The notes under the pieces: model-generated
What the model saw: the letters and a program-made list of their open reading frames with translations, nothing else
Databases searched by the model: none
Told to the model about the DNA's origin: nothing
Shown: one piece after another, positions 1 to 8,033 of the stretch
Numbering within the stretch: position 1 is the stretch's first letter
How the letters are laid out: each line of letters starts with the position of its first letter
Made by a program: the position numbers and the translations under genes
Source: an uncultured Klebsiella sp.
Lineage (GTDB): Bacteria; Pseudomonadota; Gammaproteobacteria; Enterobacterales; Enterobacteriaceae
Assembly (NCBI GenBank): GCA_902490055.1
Contig: CABUCP010000021.1
Coordinates: 1 to 15,136 of the forward strand
Length of the DNA: 15,136 bases
Direction of reading: 5' to 3'

Positions 1-1
1 G

Positions 2-556
2 CTGGGCGCCTTCTTTACCCTGGTTAGCCTACCGGCGATGATCTTTGTGGCGATTGGCATCAAACTTACCTCACCGGGCCCTATTCTGTTTAAACAGAAC
101 CGCTACGGCCTGAACGGCAAGCAAATTCAGGTGTGGAAATTCAGAACCATGCGGGTGATGGAAAACAGCGCCGTCGTCACCCAGGCCACGCGTAACGATC
201 CACGTATCACCAAATTTGGCGCTTTTTTACGTAAAAGTTCGCTCGATGAGCTGCCGCAGTTTTTCAATGTTCTGCAAGGACGGATGTCGATTGTTGGCCC
301 GCGCCCGCACGCCGTGGCGCATAACGAGCAGTACCGCGTACTGGTCGAAAACTACATGATTCGCCACAAAGTAAAACCCGGGATCACCGGGCTCGCGCAA
401 ATCAACGGTTTCCGCGGCGAGACCGATACGCTGGACAAAATGGAGAAGCGCATTCAGTACGACCTGGAATATATCCAGTCATGGTCGCTGTTCCTCGACC
501 TCAAAATCGTCTTTTTCACCTTCTTCCGGGGTTTTGTTGGCAAAAATGCGTTCTAG
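2..556 (+). CDS. Undecaprenyl-phosphate sugar phosphotransferase, WcaJ type (5'-truncated)
   Basis: This is the C-terminal part of a polyprenyl glycosylphosphotransferase; the reading frame runs in from the left edge, so the true start is outside the window. Such enzymes move a hexose-1-phosphate (usually glucose or galactose) from a UDP-sugar to undecaprenyl phosphate at the inner membrane, the first step of repeat-unit synthesis. Visible family marks are the membrane helix with a central proline just before KLTSPGPILF, the QVWKFRTM motif, the SSLDELPQ motif with the Asp-Glu catalytic pair (codons at 245-250), and MSIVGPRPH. The ending, with WSLFLDLKIVF and FRGFVGKNAF, closely resembles the end of colanic-acid WcaJ, which favours glucose-1-phosphate as substrate, though this is inferred. 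The stop overlaps the next gene by 11 bases. Family assignment is very secure; the sugar is not. Confidence 0.93.
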   Translation: MGAFFTLVSLPAMIFVAIGIKLTSPGPILFKQNRYGLNGKQIQVWKFRTMRVMENSAVVTQATRNDPRITKFGAFLRKSSLDELPQFFNVLQGRMSIVGPRPHAVAHNEQYRVLVENYMIRHKVKPGITGLAQINGFRGETDTLDKMEKRIQYDLEYIQSWSLFLDLKIVFFTFFRGFVGKNAF

Positions 557-1779
557 GATCGCTATCCTGGCCGGTCTGCTATCGGTGCCTTATGCACACG
601 CCGACCTGCAGGCAAAACCGCACACCGGAATTGCCGGCATCGATTTTGAGAGCCAGTTGGGGTATGACATCGGTTACGACGACAACGTGACCTGGCAGCG
701 CTACGCGCAAAATAGAATCGGATCCAGCTACCAGAGCATTAAGCCGATCGCGAAGGCCATCGGCGAACGTTATGAAGACCGCTATCTGCTGATGTACTCC
801 GGAGATTATCGTAACTACGCCAACGATAGCGCGGACAATCGCAACAACCACTTTTTTATGTTCAACGGCAAATGGCGCTTTGGCAGTATGCATGGCCTGT
901 CGCTGGATCTTGATGAAACACTAGGCCACGAAGAACGCGGCCGCGACACTACCGAAGGCTTCCTACCCGAGCAGTTTCAAGAGTTTGGCATCAACAAGCC
1001 GATTGGCACCCGCTTTTTCAATAGCGAGCTGCGCTACAGCTACGGCGCCCCGGAAGGGCGCGGTAAGGTTGAAGTCGCGCTACTGCACAAACAGCTGCGC
1101 TTTCGCGATCTCGGCAGCATCAAAGCGGCCAGCGATGATTTTAACTACTATATGCACGATCAGGAGTGGCATGAAAACAGCCTGGTCGCTGAGCTGTTTG
1201 ACCAGAAAGCGAAAACGCTGCGCTACCGCTATAGCTTCATTACCAACCAGCGCCGCTACGAACTTAATCCGCTGAAAGACAGCAATGAGTATTATCTGCT
1301 GGTAGGCATGAAAAACCGTCTGTCGGGGAAAACGGAGATTAACGGCAACGTCGCCTGGCTGTACAAAGACTTTATCCATAATCCAAATTCGCAGGGCTTT
1401 AACGGCCTGAACTGGGATATCAACGCCGACTGGAAGCCGCGCGAGCAGATGAAAGTTAATCTGCACAGTTCGCAGCGAATCAAGGACCCGACCGACTCCG
1501 GCGGCTATATTCTGGTGTCGAATTTCGGCATCGGCTATGAACACCACTGGCTAGTGGATCGTTTCTCAACTCAAAGATAAGTCCAATCTGCTCTCTCTGA
1601 CCTTTAACTACGATTACCGACCATCCATTAACTTTAAGCTGAAGCTGCAATGGAACACCATGCACTCGAATAAAGATACGGATACTTTTTATATTGGCCC
1701 GGACTACTCACATGCGGTTGACCGCACCCTGGGCTACGACGATTCGGCCATTATTTTTATGACGCAGGTACAGATATGA
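546..1779 (+). pseudogene. EpsL/VpsM-like outer-membrane beta-barrel protein, frameshifted
   Basis: This is probably the outer-membrane beta-barrel of the export machine, of the EpsL/VpsM (Wzp) kind that works with a short Wza-like protein. I prefer the ATG at 546 over TTG at 534 because it gives a clean signal peptide ending AHA before D20. The mature part has alternating aromatic/polar strands typical of a barrel. The first frame stops at 1578-1580 after 344 codons. A second frame, open from 1555, continues with barrel-like sequence (SNLLSLTFNYDY, FKLKLQWNTMHS) and ends at TGA 1777-1779, overlapping the next gene's ATG as ATGA, which marks the ancestral stop. A net +1 shift (one-base insertion, or loss of 3n+2 bases) near 1555-1577 explains this. 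The repaired protein would have about 410 residues; about 66 C-terminal residues, several strands, are lost. This is either a real inactivating mutation or a sequencing error. The family call rests on context and pattern. Confidence 0.8.
1552..1580 (+). other. Frameshift interval in the beta-barrel gene
   Basis: The upstream frame is open until TAA at 1578-1580, while the downstream frame is closed by TAG at 1552-1554 and open after it. The shift must therefore fall between these points. There is no classic slippery heptamer and no long homopolymer; the longest run is three bases, TTT at 1562-1564 and AAA at 1573-1575. A one-base duplication or a small non-triplet deletion fits better than programmed frameshifting. 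Confidence 0.8.
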
Positions 1780-2330
1780 CCCTTTTAAACAGGAAACTGG
1801 CGATGCTTCCTCTGCTGGCGCTGCTGCTGGCGGGCTGTTCAACCCCGCCGCAGACCATCAGGACGCCGCCGGATGCTGTCTATCTTTTGGACCAGGGCGA
1901 TGAAGTGAACATTGCCGTTTCCGGAGAACAGGATCTGACCATGCGGGTAAAAATCGATAACAGCGGCAGCATTGATTATCCCTATATCGGTTCGCTGCTG
2001 CTGAAGGGCAAAACCCCGGAACAGGTGAGCAACGAAATTGCCGATAAGCTGCGCGGCAACTATTTGCAGGCGCCGATGGTCACGGTGAGCATCGCCGAAT
2101 ACCGCAAAATCTACCTACTGGGCGAAGTGAAAAAACCGGATGGCTACGCCTGGGAGCCGGGGTTAACCGCGGAAAAAGCGATTGCGCTGGCGGGTGGCTT
2201 CACCGACCGCGCCGACCGTCAGGATATTCGAATTCGACAAGCCCGCGGCGGTAAGCTGCTGGACAACGTCGCCGCCGACTCCTCCGTGCAGGCTGGAGAT
2301 ACCATCATTATTGGCATGAGTTTCTTCTGA
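1776..2330 (+). CDS. Short Wza-like polysaccharide export (OPX) lipoprotein
   Basis: This 184-residue protein is an outer-membrane polysaccharide export lipoprotein. The signal peptide has R6 and K7, a leucine-rich core and a lipobox L18-A19-G20-C21; Ser at the +2 position fits outer-membrane sorting. A polysaccharide export domain follows at about residues 36-110 (LDQGDEVNIAV, DYPYIGSLLLKGKTPEQV), then one SLBB-like domain at about 111-180 (IYLLGEVKKPDGYAW). It ends right after GDTIIIGMSFF, so it lacks the further SLBB repeat and the C-terminal amphipathic helix with which full-length Wza (about 380 residues) crosses the outer membrane. Short OPX proteins of this kind are known to pair with a separate beta-barrel, which is the gene just upstream. 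Its ATG overlaps the ancestral stop of that gene (ATGA), with AGG at 1766-1768. A second ATG at 1803 has AGGA 8 bases upstream but would remove the basic residues of the signal peptide, so 1776 is preferred. Confidence 0.92.
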   Translation: MTLLNRKLAMLPLLALLLAGCSTPPQTIRTPPDAVYLLDQGDEVNIAVSGEQDLTMRVKIDNSGSIDYPYIGSLLLKGKTPEQVSNEIADKLRGNYLQAPMVTVSIAEYRKIYLLGEVKKPDGYAWEPGLTAEKAIALAGGFTDRADRQDIRIRQARGGKLLDNVAADSSVQAGDTIIIGMSFF

Positions 2331-2331
2331 T

Positions 2332-4419
2332 ATGGCAATTTCATTAGTAGAAAACGGGAAAAAGAAAGAAGGCCTTATCGACTTCACGCCTTATTTCAAC
2401 AAAATTAAGCACAAGCTTATCTGGTGCCTGGCGGTGGTGATTGTGGCGGCCGTAGCATCATTTATTCTGACGCGCTTTATGTCCTCGAGCTATACGGCAA
2501 CCGCTACCGTGCTGTTTAAGGCGCAGTCGCAGGACGTCACTCCCCTACCGCGGCTGGAAAACTATGACTCCACGCGCAGCGACTACTATGAAACCAAGTA
2601 CGCGTTAATGGGATCAAGAGTGGTGCTGGATGCCGCGGTGCGCAAATTAAAACTGGATCAGGATGCAGAATTCAATGGCGGCAATAACCTCGACGAAGAC
2701 GCGCGCATCGATAACGCGATTCAGGCGCTGCAAAGAAACCTGACTATTTCCGGCGTCCGCACCACCCAGTTGGTTTCCGTCTCCATGGAAGCCAAATCAC
2801 CGCAAAAAGCTGCCGATATCGCCAACGGCGTCGCCCAGGCCTTCATCGATTACAGCCTGCAGCAGAAGCAAAACACCTTGCTTCAGGCTCAAGGCTGGAA
2901 CGAAAAAATGATGGACGACCTGAAAAGCAAGATGGAACGGCAAAAGGCGGATATTGATAACTTTCTCAAGCAGAACGGATTGCTGACCTTCCGCAGCATG
3001 GATGGGTATGAGACCGAGCGCCTGGGGATTGTGATTAATCATCTGGCCGATGCCACCCAGCGCCGCCTGAAAGCGCAGACGGTATGGGATAAAGTCCGCC
3101 GCCAGCAGGGAAAACCGGTGGAGCAGATTATCTCGCTGCCGGAAATCTCCGGTCATCCACAGGTCCAGGACTTACGGATTGCGCTAATTCAAACGCGACG
3201 TAACCTTTCCGAGGCGGCGAAGCATTATGGGCCGCAGCACCCAAAATATCTGCAGGCTCAGGCGCAGCTACAGGCGGTCAACGCCCAGCTCGGCCAGGTG
3301 CTGGGCGAGCTATTTAACGGCCTGCGCCAGCAGTATCAAATCGCGCTCGACGATGAACAGCACTACCAACAAATGCTCAACGACCAGAAAGCCGACTTCC
3401 AGGCGCTCGGCGCCAAGCGTGACCAGTACAACACCATGACCACCGCGCTGAATAAAACCGAAGAGCTATATAAGTCACTTTATCAACGCGCCAATGAACA
3501 GAAGTTATCGGAGAGCTTCTCGGTGCCGGATGAAGTCATTTACGACGCCGCCGTACCGCCGGACCGTCCGTCTAAACCGCAGCGCGGTCTGTTAATCGTG
3601 ATGATTACCATGATGGCGCTGGCGTTATATATCATGTACCTAATCGTCAGTACCGCGCTGGATAAAACGGTCAATAGCCTCAGCGAGCTGAAAGCGAAAG
3701 CCGCCCTCGACGCCAGCGGTGAATTCCCGCTGCTGGCGCATCTGGAAAATGCGCAGCAGATATTTCACAACGTGCTGTATGCCGACATGATCCACAGCCT
3801 GCGCCTGGCCTTGCTCAACCAGCGCGATAAACCCGCGACCATTATGGTGACTTCGGTGCAGTCCCGCTCCGGTAGCTCGTTGGTCGCCGAACTGTTGGCG
3901 CGCTCCGCCAGCAAGTCGCGCAAAACGCTACTTGTTGATCTCGATTATCTGGCCTCTCAGGGGCTATCGGCGAAGTATCCACAGCATAAACAGGGCTTCA
4001 GTCAGCTATTGAACGGCGGCTGTTCGCCGGAGCAGGCGGTCATCAAACTGGATGAGCAGTTGGACTTTATGCCGCGCGGCGAGCTGCGTGACTCTTCGTT
4101 GCTGCTGCTGACCGCCGAAGGCCTGCCGGCTCTGCTGGCGACGCTGCATCAGACTTATGGCACGCTTATCATCGACACGCCATCGCTCGGCCTGGCGCAG
4201 GATAGCTTGCTGCTGGCGGCGCAGAGCGATATCAATCTGCTGGTGGTCAAAGCCGGCGAGCAGGCCTCGCGAATCCGTGACGCCGAACGCAGGCTGAAAG
4301 GCGCGGGTAGCGCCCGGGTGGCGAACGTACTCAACCAGGTGCAGGAAGAACACCTGGAAACACAGGAAGGTAAACGCCTGCTCGATCGCGAAATGCGCGA
4401 ACTTATTTCACCGAAATAG
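2332..4419 (+). CDS. Wzc/VpsO-like chain-length determinant with degenerate kinase domain
   Basis: This 695-residue protein is an inner-membrane polysaccharide co-polymerase that sets polymer length and links Wzy to the outer-membrane exporter. It has a first membrane span at about residues 29-50, a large periplasmic coiled-coil-rich region (about 150-400), the proline-rich segment PPDRPSKPQRG (409-419) and a second span at about 419-441. A cytoplasmic domain at about 480-690 resembles bacterial tyrosine kinases of the Wzc family: Walker A' LLVDLD (D536, D538) and Walker B LIIDTP (D615) are kept. The Walker A position reads SRSGSS (511-516), so the GK[S/T] lysine is replaced by Ser515, and the C-terminus (ending MRELISPK) has no tyrosine cluster. 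I infer that it is not an active tyrosine kinase. It starts one base after the OPX stop, indicating coupling. Family call secure; loss of kinase activity inferred. Confidence 0.93.
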   Translation: MAISLVENGKKKEGLIDFTPYFNKIKHKLIWCLAVVIVAAVASFILTRFMSSSYTATATVLFKAQSQDVTPLPRLENYDSTRSDYYETKYALMGSRVVLDAAVRKLKLDQDAEFNGGNNLDEDARIDNAIQALQRNLTISGVRTTQLVSVSMEAKSPQKAADIANGVAQAFIDYSLQQKQNTLLQAQGWNEKMMDDLKSKMERQKADIDNFLKQNGLLTFRSMDGYETERLGIVINHLADATQRRLKAQTVWDKVRRQQGKPVEQIISLPEISGHPQVQDLRIALIQTRRNLSEAAKHYGPQHPKYLQAQAQLQAVNAQLGQVLGELFNGLRQQYQIALDDEQHYQQMLNDQKADFQALGAKRDQYNTMTTALNKTEELYKSLYQRANEQKLSESFSVPDEVIYDAAVPPDRPSKPQRGLLIVMITMMALALYIMYLIVSTALDKTVNSLSELKAKAALDASGEFPLLAHLENAQQIFHNVLYADMIHSLRLALLNQRDKPATIMVTSVQSRSGSSLVAELLARSASKSRKTLLVDLDYLASQGLSAKYPQHKQGFSQLLNGGCSPEQAVIKLDEQLDFMPRGELRDSSLLLLTAEGLPALLATLHQTYGTLIIDTPSLGLAQDSLLLAAQSDINLLVVKAGEQASRIRDAERRLKGAGSARVANVLNQVQEEHLETQEGKRLLDREMRELISPK

Positions 4420-4424
4420 CGCCT

Positions 4425-5642
4425 ATGAATCTCATTAAGAGTATTTCATCCATCGCCAGCTCATCGGTGCTTTCGCAACTGATCGGCGCCTTTTCGGTCT
4501 GGCTTATCTCGCATCGCTACGGCATGGCGGAGGTCGGACACTATGCGATGATCTACAGCAACGTGCTGATCGGCGCGCAGGTCTGTACCTTCGCCTCCCA
4601 GCTGCTAATCCCCCGCCAGGAGGACCACGAGCTGGGGCAGAACGTGGTATTTTGCCTACTGCAAAGCCTCCTGATGGCCATCCCCTGGGCGGTCATCACC
4701 GGGCTTATCTTTGACCTCAATATCGCATTTCTCTATTTACTGACCTTTGGCTATGCGCTGGTGCTGGTGGCGGAGAACCTTTCGCTGCGCGGCGGTAACT
4801 ATCCGTTCCTGACCTTCCAGCGCATTGCGGTGTCGCTGGTGGTGGCGATTGCCCTGCTGGTGATGCCCAACCCCATGCTGTTTTATCTGGCGTGGATGAT
4901 CGGCATTCTGCTGCTGCTGGTCGCTTGTCTGATCCGCTTGTTTGATTTTCGCAGCTTAGCGTTGCGCCACTTTTCGATTACGGCGAATCTGCGTTTTTTA
5001 CGTGAACACTGGCAGCATATTAGCCGCGTCGGCAGTGCGGAAGTGCTGGCGATGGCCAGCAACAACCTGCCGACAATGCTGATTAACATTTGGTTCTCGC
5101 CGCTGGTCGCTGGCTACTTCTCGGTGGTCAGCCGCTTCTGCCTGTCGCCGGTGATGATTATCGGCAACGCCGTACGCAATTCGATCTTCTCCAAATGGTC
5201 GATGGATTTTCGCAACAACACCTTCAACTACCCGGAATACAAAAAGGTACGTCTGCTGCTTATGGGAGCCTCGGCGGTATGCATCCTCGGGATCTGGATC
5301 TTCTACCCGCTGGTGATGCGTCTCGGCTTTAGCCAGGAGTGGCTGAACTCGATTCCTACCTCACGCTATATGCTGCCTTATCTGTTCGCCGCGCTGGCGG
5401 TCAGCCCGCTGACGGTGATTGAGCTGATCTTCGGTTCCAAGCGCTACTTCCTGCGCATTCAGATCGAGCAGTTGCTGATTATCGCCGTCGCATTCATTGT
5501 TATGCCAAAATTCGGCGTGGGTTATGAAATTGCGCTGCTCACCTTCTCGGTGCTGACCAGCGTGCGCTACCTGTTCATCCTCATCAAAATGAATCAGCGG
5601 GCGAAAAAACTGGCGGCGCAGGAGCAGAAAATATGCAGCTAA
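4425..5642 (+). CDS. Wzx-type oligosaccharide flippase
   Basis: This 405-residue, strongly hydrophobic protein has about 12 predicted membrane helices and the general layout of polysaccharide flippases of the MATE-like/MOP superfamily. The N-terminus (MNLIKSISSIASSSVLSQLI followed by FSVWLISHRYG) is typical: an amphipathic start, then a first helix with a small-residue-rich face. The region around residues 210-260 (SNNLPTMLINIWFSP, AGYFSVVSRFCLSP) matches the conserved middle of these transporters. Expected role: moving undecaprenyl-diphosphate-linked repeat units from the cytoplasmic to the periplasmic face. It lies five bases after the chain-length gene without a good ribosome binding site, so coupled translation is likely; its end overlaps the polymerase gene by 10 bases. 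The substrate cannot be read from the sequence. Confidence 0.88.
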   Translation: MNLIKSISSIASSSVLSQLIGAFSVWLISHRYGMAEVGHYAMIYSNVLIGAQVCTFASQLLIPRQEDHELGQNVVFCLLQSLLMAIPWAVITGLIFDLNIAFLYLLTFGYALVLVAENLSLRGGNYPFLTFQRIAVSLVVAIALLVMPNPMLFYLAWMIGILLLLVACLIRLFDFRSLALRHFSITANLRFLREHWQHISRVGSAEVLAMASNNLPTMLINIWFSPLVAGYFSVVSRFCLSPVMIIGNAVRNSIFSKWSMDFRNNTFNYPEYKKVRLLLMGASAVCILGIWIFYPLVMRLGFSQEWLNSIPTSRYMLPYLFAALAVSPLTVIELIFGSKRYFLRIQIEQLLIIAVAFIVMPKFGVGYEIALLTFSVLTSVRYLFILIKMNQRAKKLAAQEQKICS

Positions 5643-7015
5643 ACACCGGCCGCTATCTGGAAGCCTATGCCCTGATGACCCTGGTGTTCTGCGGAACAAT
5701 CCAGTACTTCACCGGTATTGCGGCTATTCTGTGGCTGCCGTTCTTTATGGTACTGGTGATGGCGGTACTGCTGCTGATGCAGAGCCGCCCGCAGCCGTTG
5801 GCGCTGAGCGGGCGCGAAAAGATGGTGCTCGCGCTATACCTGACGTTCATCGCGCTCAGCCTCGTCTCCACCGTGCTGCAATCGGGCATCGTCACCACTA
5901 TCGTTGGTTTTAAAAATGAACTGGCGCTGTCGCTACTGATGCTGTGCATGCTGCTGGGCATGTTTCGTGAATCGCAACTGCACCGTCTGACCCGGCTTTT
6001 CTACTGGATCTACTATGTGCAGATCCCGATGGCTATCTATCAGGTCATCTTTATCGTGCCAAAACGGGTGGCGTTTCGCGGCGAAGATGAGAAGTGGGAC
6101 TCGGTGGTCGGCACCTTTGGCGGCGACCCGATGGGCGGCGGCAATACCGCAGCGATGGGGATGTTCTGCCTGCTGATCATGCTGATGAAGGTGTCGGAGT
6201 TTAAGCACGGCATCTGCTCCTTTAAATCATTGGTAATTCATATCGCGCTGGGTTTCTTCCTCTGCGTGGTCGGCGAAGTGAAATTCGTGATTCTACTCTC
6301 GCCCTTCCTGTTGGCCTTGTTGTGGATTCTGCCCGGCTACGTGAGCGGCGTGAGTAAGGTTAGCCTGCGATCGCTACTGATCATCGCCGCCGGCATGGCG
6401 CTCCTGATTTTTGTCGCCATCACCGTACTGGCATCAAACTACTCAGCGGCCTTTGGCGGCGACCCGACCAAAAGCGCGCTGTCGGTATTTATCGATTCGC
6501 TGGGCTATATTTTTGATACCAACTACATCATGCCTAGCGGCGAACTGGGGCGTTTTACCACCGTCTTCTTCTGGCTGCAGCATAATGAGCTGTTCGGGCC
6601 CGGTGGTATGCTGTTCGGCTACGGCCTCAACGCGACCAACAGCGGCAGCACCGTTTCGCCGGGGTATATCGGCGCCTGGTATCACCTGATCCTCGATTCC
6701 ACCGCATTGAGTATGCTGCTATGGGAAGTCGGCATTATCGGCCTGATTTTGTTTATCGGCACGATCGTCGCGGTTCTCGTCGCTATGCGACCAAAAGAGA
6801 CCTTTTCCCGTCACGATCTCCAGCTTGAGGATCTGCAGCTGCTCAGTTCGGCGCCGGCATTTTACGTCTTTATTATCGGTTGCCTGCTCAGCCTACCCTA
6901 TAGCCAGATCCTGATGATCATTCCCATGCTACAGTTTTTATTATGGTTGGCCCTAGGGGCGCTGATCGTCATCCATCGCGCTGTCCGTCTGAACTCCGGT
7001 ACTCAATATGAATAA
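5633..7015 (+). CDS. Wzy-like exopolysaccharide polymerase (O-antigen polymerase/ligase-type membrane protein)
   Basis: This 460-residue integral membrane protein has roughly 10-12 hydrophobic spans. A longer, less hydrophobic loop at about residues 280-350 includes ELGRFTTVFFWLQHNELFGP and the Gly/Ser-rich FGYGLNATNSGST, before the next span. This arrangement, many spans with one large late periplasmic loop, is typical of Wzy polymerases and WaaL-type ligases. Given a flippase directly upstream and a chain-length regulator two genes upstream, polymerase is the better reading. It would join flipped repeat units on the periplasmic side. The start ATG lies inside the end of the flippase gene (10-base overlap) with a good AGGAG at 5620-5624, eight bases upstream, which fixes the start. 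Low sequence conservation is normal for this family, so the call rests on topology and context. Confidence 0.82.
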   Translation: MQLNTGRYLEAYALMTLVFCGTIQYFTGIAAILWLPFFMVLVMAVLLLMQSRPQPLALSGREKMVLALYLTFIALSLVSTVLQSGIVTTIVGFKNELALSLLMLCMLLGMFRESQLHRLTRLFYWIYYVQIPMAIYQVIFIVPKRVAFRGEDEKWDSVVGTFGGDPMGGGNTAAMGMFCLLIMLMKVSEFKHGICSFKSLVIHIALGFFLCVVGEVKFVILLSPFLLALLWILPGYVSGVSKVSLRSLLIIAAGMALLIFVAITVLASNYSAAFGGDPTKSALSVFIDSLGYIFDTNYIMPSGELGRFTTVFFWLQHNELFGPGGMLFGYGLNATNSGSTVSPGYIGAWYHLILDSTALSMLLWEVGIIGLILFIGTIVAVLVAMRPKETFSRHDLQLEDLQLLSSAPAFYVFIIGCLLSLPYSQILMIIPMLQFLLWLALGALIVIHRAVRLNSGTQYE

Positions 7016-8033
7016 AAAACCATCTATTACCGTCAGCATTAAGACCCTGAACGAAGCGCAGGGTATCGAGAAAACGATCGACAGCGTACGTAAACAGCTG
7101 CAGCCCTACCCGCACCAAATCATCGTCGCCGACAGCTTATCGACGGATAACACCCGCGAGCTGGCAATAGCAAAAGGGGCGATGGTGGTATGCCTGGATA
7201 ACGCCGCCGACCGCTGCTGCGGGATCGGTCACCAGCTGGGCTGGCTGTATAGCGAAGGCGATTATCTGCTGCTGCTGGATGGCGATATGGAGTTGGAGCC
7301 CGGCTTTCTCGATACCGCGGTCGAATTCCTGGAGACGCATCCGGAGTACGCGGGCGTAGCGGGTAGCGTCGAAATGGATGATGCCTCGAACTACGAGTTC
7401 AAATCACGTAAGCAGCGCCTGCACCTGATTTATCCGCAGGGCGATACCGACCATTTAGGCGGCGGCGGCCTGTACCGGCGCGAAGCGATCGAGAAAATCG
7501 GCTACCTGACCAACCTCAATCTGCATGGCTATGAGGAAGCAGAACTGGGGATTCGTCTGCAGGCCGCGGGCTATAAGCTGCACCGTTTGGCGGCGCCCTA
7601 CTTTAGCCACGCTTCCTACACCATGCCAACCTTTAAGATGCTGACCTATCGCTGGAAGAACGGCTTTCTGTGGGCGCCGGGCGAACTGTTGCGTAACTGC
7701 TGGGGTAAAGCGCATTTCCCGGCCGCATTGCGGATAGTGCGTAATGAGCTCATTTTCACCCTGTATCTCCTTATTTTGCTGGTCTGCTTGCTGACCTTTA
7801 ACGGCAAGATCATCGCTATTGCCCTGTTGCCGCTGCTGGCGTTTATCGCCCTGAAAGCCATCAAAAATAAATCGCTGCGCGATGGCGTGCAGAGCGCGAT
7901 TAACTTATCGCTATTTTCAGCAGGGCTGCTGCGCGGGGTGATTAATTCGGTCCGCGATCCACTGAAACGCCCGGCGGTGACCGTGTCTAATCCACAGCAT
8001 ATCGATACCGAAAATGAAAATTCTCTTCGTTAA
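7008..8033 (+). CDS. Family 2 glycosyltransferase with C-terminal membrane segments
   Basis: This 341-residue protein begins with a GT-A fold typical of family 2: ITVSIKTLNE at residues 7-16, IIVADSLSTDNT at about 38-49, and the metal/nucleotide-sugar binding DGD at 91-93 (LLLLDGDMELEP). HLGGGGLYRREA and HGYEEAELGIRL follow; the acidic residues in the latter (about residue 180) are candidates for the catalytic base region. After the catalytic part there are two adjacent hydrophobic stretches (about 246-280) that probably anchor it to the inner membrane, followed by a basic tail. It should add one sugar to the growing undecaprenyl-linked oligosaccharide at the cytoplasmic face. The gene overlaps the polymerase by 8 bases and the next glycosyltransferase by 20 bases. 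Donor and linkage cannot be told from sequence. Confidence 0.9.
   Translation: MNKKPSITVSIKTLNEAQGIEKTIDSVRKQLQPYPHQIIVADSLSTDNTRELAIAKGAMVVCLDNAADRCCGIGHQLGWLYSEGDYLLLLDGDMELEPGFLDTAVEFLETHPEYAGVAGSVEMDDASNYEFKSRKQRLHLIYPQGDTDHLGGGGLYRREAIEKIGYLTNLNLHGYEEAELGIRLQAAGYKLHRLAAPYFSHASYTMPTFKMLTYRWKNGFLWAPGELLRNCWGKAHFPAALRIVRNELIFTLYLLILLVCLLTFNGKIIAIALLPLLAFIALKAIKNKSLRDGVQSAINLSLFSAGLLRGVINSVRDPLKRPAVTVSNPQHIDTENENSLR

Noticed and set aside
1080..1547. A 155-codon minus-strand frame opposite the beta-barrel gene
   Set aside because: The plus strand continues a barrel-like pattern through this stretch; the minus frame has no domain or ribosome binding site that I can see.
1552..1580. Programmed ribosomal frameshifting as an explanation for the split barrel gene
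   Set aside because: There is no slippery heptamer and no obvious stimulatory stem-loop; a mutation or sequencing error is simpler.
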